This document shows positions 61,472 through 64,000 of a DNA stretch of 64,000 nucleotides, one piece after another. This DNA comes from Micromussa lordhowensis. Taxonomy: Eukaryota; Cnidaria; Anthozoa; Scleractinia; Lobophylliidae. Within the stretch, counting starts at the first letter, position 1, and each line of letters starts with the position of its first letter. The notes beneath the pieces were generated by a model. The model made no database searches. It had not been told where the DNA came from and saw nothing but the letters and a program-made list of their open reading frames with translations. The position numbers were made by a program, and so were the translations under genes. The stretch spans positions 9,348,516 to 9,412,515 of the forward strand of contig OZ026595.1 of assembly GCA_964020085.1 (NCBI GenBank), read 5' to 3'.

Positions 61472-63202
61472 TGATACTCCTGGGTTCAAACCATTTACTA
61501 TGTTGATACATAATTGATACCAACATGATATGCAACACGATACCCTCGTTTTCTCGAAAATACATGGAAGAAGTGCGTGATTTTTTTCACGGCTGGAGAT
61601 AAATGGAAGAAAGTTAAATAGCTGGTGAAAAAATGACAGAGGAACGCGGATTTTGTTTTATTCAAAACGCAAATTTTCATTTCACCGATAAACAAAAACT
61701 AATTTAACTAGACGCATATTTGCGTTCACTCAGGCTTCATTTTTTTTTTAGTTTTTTTTTTCACTCGGGCTTTATGTTTGGGAGAAACTCTGTCTGTCAT
61801 ACACGATGAGACTTTAGTTTATGCTTCTCTCGATTAACATTAAATTACATGTTTCTCGATGAAAGGTTCACTCATAAATGTTCGCTCATAAAGAGATCAC
61901 CCGTAAGGTTTGCGGACCAACCCGTTCCGAAAGCGCTCCTCGTCTTTTAGTGTGGGTCTACCGTGAACGCTGTGTGCACATTTTGTATCCGTTTTGTATC
62001 CGTCAACAGTATTTGTGCTGATCTTCCACCGCATAAACTCTTCTCCGTCCGCCATTACACCATGCCATGTGCCAAGAGACCATGATCATTTTCTCTTGCA
62101 TGTGCTCATCAGTAAAATCTTCGCGCATGCGAATTGCAAATTGTGGCTGAACGAAAAAAAGAGTTATTTTTTATAAGTCTCGGAGATAGGAGCATTCATG
62201 GAGCTGTTCTTATTTTCTAACAGGCAATTTGATTCGTTCTTTGATACAATCCACACTGTTATTGGTGTGACACACGCACATGCATAACTCCCCGCCACTG
62301 ACCGATCTCATAACCCTTTCAACCCTCAAGAGGAATTTTCACTCAAAAATACTGAAGTTAAATGAATTTTTTGCATTTTATACGAGTCGTAAGTTTACCC
62401 TTTTTTACACAACACTGCTTCACCGAAAATGGAAAGAAAGAGGAAAAAACCTCTCTGACGCCATGCAGTCTTCAAAGAACATTTGAACAGTTCTCGTACT
62501 TTTTACCGTTAAAATATCGGACTGAAATGAATGTCATCAAATAAAACTATAAACTGCTACTGCAGAGACGCAAAAACAGTTTAGAAATGAAAGCTTCTTT
62601 TTTGTCTAATATTCTGCAAACAATAGCCGACAACTTGTATTATCTCTAATTTACTTCCTCCTATATATGTGAATACTTCCTCCTCTTTTACAGAAGAATA
62701 AATATGGCCGTTCTGAACTGTATCGGGATCAAATCTTCACACATACCATTTACCTTTACAACAGGAAATTTAATTGTTGTTTAATAGTAGATCCAATATC
62801 ATTGGTGTGACATACATATCTCTCTCACTGATCCACCCGTCCATAACATACCCAACGCGCCGACTATGAGATATTTTTACAAAAAATAACTCAGAAATCG
62901 TATTGGCGTATGGATGATTTGTAGATAAGGAAATCCCTCTGGGGGAGGGGTTACTCCCTTATATGGACTGTGGAGGTTTTTATGGCCTCTTCACGAAGAT
63001 CTGGGACCAGGAATGCATACCATCAGAATAGGACAGAGGGGATCCTGGTTAAGCTAGCTAAGAAACGCAACCGGTTAGTTTGTGTAAGAACTATGGGGGA
63101 ATCATGCTCCTGTCAACCACTGCAAAGGTCTCGAGTCGTATAATCCTGGAACGTATACCGTTCCATAAACAGTTGCCAATTTAAAATTCTTCTGTATGCA
63201 TG
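61472..63202. other. Gene-free stretch right of the Penelope element
   Basis: AT-rich, with short frames only. GGGGGAGGGGTTACTCCC at about 62940 looks like part of a dispersed repeat, but I cannot delimit it. Confidence 0.45.
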
Positions 63203-63284
63203 TAAATTAGCCTTACTAACCTCGTTTCAAAGTAAAAATTATTGTCAATCACCAACTGTAAAATGAGGTTAGTAAGGCTAATTT
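63203..63284. repeat. Small foldback, CTTACTAACCTCG family
   Basis: AAATTAGCCTTACTAACCTC at 63203-63222 pairs with the inverse at 63265-63284. It shares termini with 49317-49482. Confidence 0.6.
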
Positions 63285-63657
63285 AAATTCTTCCAAAAGA
63301 ATTTTTAACTGCTCGCCATTTATTTTCATTAACTGCTGAAGCATTAGTCGTTTTTTTCTTCTTCTGTACATGACCTATGATCATGCAATACTATCAGGAT
63401 TGAAAGATGAACAATTGTTGTTTTTTCAAGTTTATTAAGAAATTTCTGCAAATGTCTGGTAGCCAGCCATAATATCTTTCCTTATGTGCCGTCACATTCT
63501 TGACTATTCCTCAACCTACCCGTTGATAAAATCAAATAGAAACAGTACATTGGATTATGTCCATAACAATACTAAGCCATTAACTTGAGGTTGTGCTAGG
63601 CAATGCATACTGTTTGTCGTTCGCTTTTACCTTCAATGTACAGTGTCAGAAACGCAA

Positions 63658-64000
63658 GTGTCACAATTGTAATTCTCCATAATTATTGCCATTCAGGTTT
63701 ATCTAGTCCAGTGTCAACTGATATTGTAATTCTCCAGGCTGATTGCCGTTTTTTGTCTTGACAAGTGTCACAATTGATCTTTTAATCCTCTATGCTTATT
63801 GCCATTCAGTTTTATCTTTCCAGTGTCAGAAGTGATATTGTAATTCTTTATACTGATTGCCATCACTTTTGTCTTGTCCAACCAATGTCAGTACTGATAT
63901 TGTAATTCTCCAGACTAATTGCCATTTAGTTTTATCTTGTCCAGTGTCACAATTGATATTGGTATTCTCCATACTTATTGCCATCCAATTTTGTCTTGTC
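63658..64000 (+). repeat. Minisatellite of 53-62-bp units, running off the window
   Basis: Units begin near 63658, 63711, 63765, 63823, 63885 and 63944. Each has GTGTCA at its start, then TGTAATTCTCCA, TTGCCATTCAG and TTATCTTGTCCA, with substitutions and small indels. At least six copies. Confidence 0.8.

Noticed and set aside
1..64000. Bacterial or symbiont origin, operons, CRISPR arrays
   Set aside because: Both internal complete genes and EXOC4 have GT-AG introns with consistent phases, and no spaced identical repeats or Shine-Dalgarno-led gene strings are seen.

Overview
This is animal nuclear DNA, most likely from a stony coral or a close cnidarian relative. Genes are split by GT-AG introns, intergenic DNA is AT-rich, and foldback MITEs, tRNA-headed SINEs, a LINE fragment and a Penelope-like element are abundant. 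An intron-bearing histidinol-phosphate aminotransferase in an animal setting points to corals, where retention of histidine synthesis has been reported (robust lineage). The species call is inference; I ran no database search. Three host genes are supported, each rebuilt exon by exon with splice phases that close. (1) Positions 1-19594, minus: 5' part of EXOC4 (exocyst subunit Sec8), 23 complete coding exons and the start of a 24th, about 587 codons, running off the left edge. (2) Positions 19689-27049, plus: a complete six-exon histidinol-phosphate aminotransferase, 364 aa, resembling yeast His5. Its start codon lies only 94 bp from that of EXOC4, so the two genes are head to head over one compact TATA-less promoter region. 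(3) Positions 31470-40205, minus: a complete three-exon secreted protein of 355 aa with a signal peptide, five full Kazal domains and a Lys/Arg-rich tail. Repeats fill the introns and spacers. Foldback elements sit in EXOC4 introns (3.5, 4.1, 8.5 and 10.6 kb), in the aminotransferase introns (21.6 and 26.3 kb), and in its 3' flank (27.3-28.1 kb). From 40.2 to 56.3 kb I find no gene, only repeats, including an imperfect palindrome of about 1.2 kb centred at 44187. From 56.4 to 61.5 kb lies a transposon complex: a 5'-truncated LINE whose reading frame is interrupted only by a TTAGGG-type tract, then a Penelope-like element (reverse transcriptase plus GIY-YIG) with inverted terminal arms. A 771-bp MITE sits at a TTAA in one arm, and the other arm keeps the empty site. 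Minimal hammerhead-ribozyme-like motifs occur in both arms and at two unrelated intronic sites. The window ends in a tandem minisatellite of 53-62 bp units. The genes do not form one pathway: EXOC4 serves vesicle tethering, the aminotransferase amino-acid synthesis, and the Kazal protein extracellular protease control. The strongest points for follow-up are the animal HisC and its shared promoter, the hammerhead motifs, and the nested transposon archaeology at 56-61 kb.
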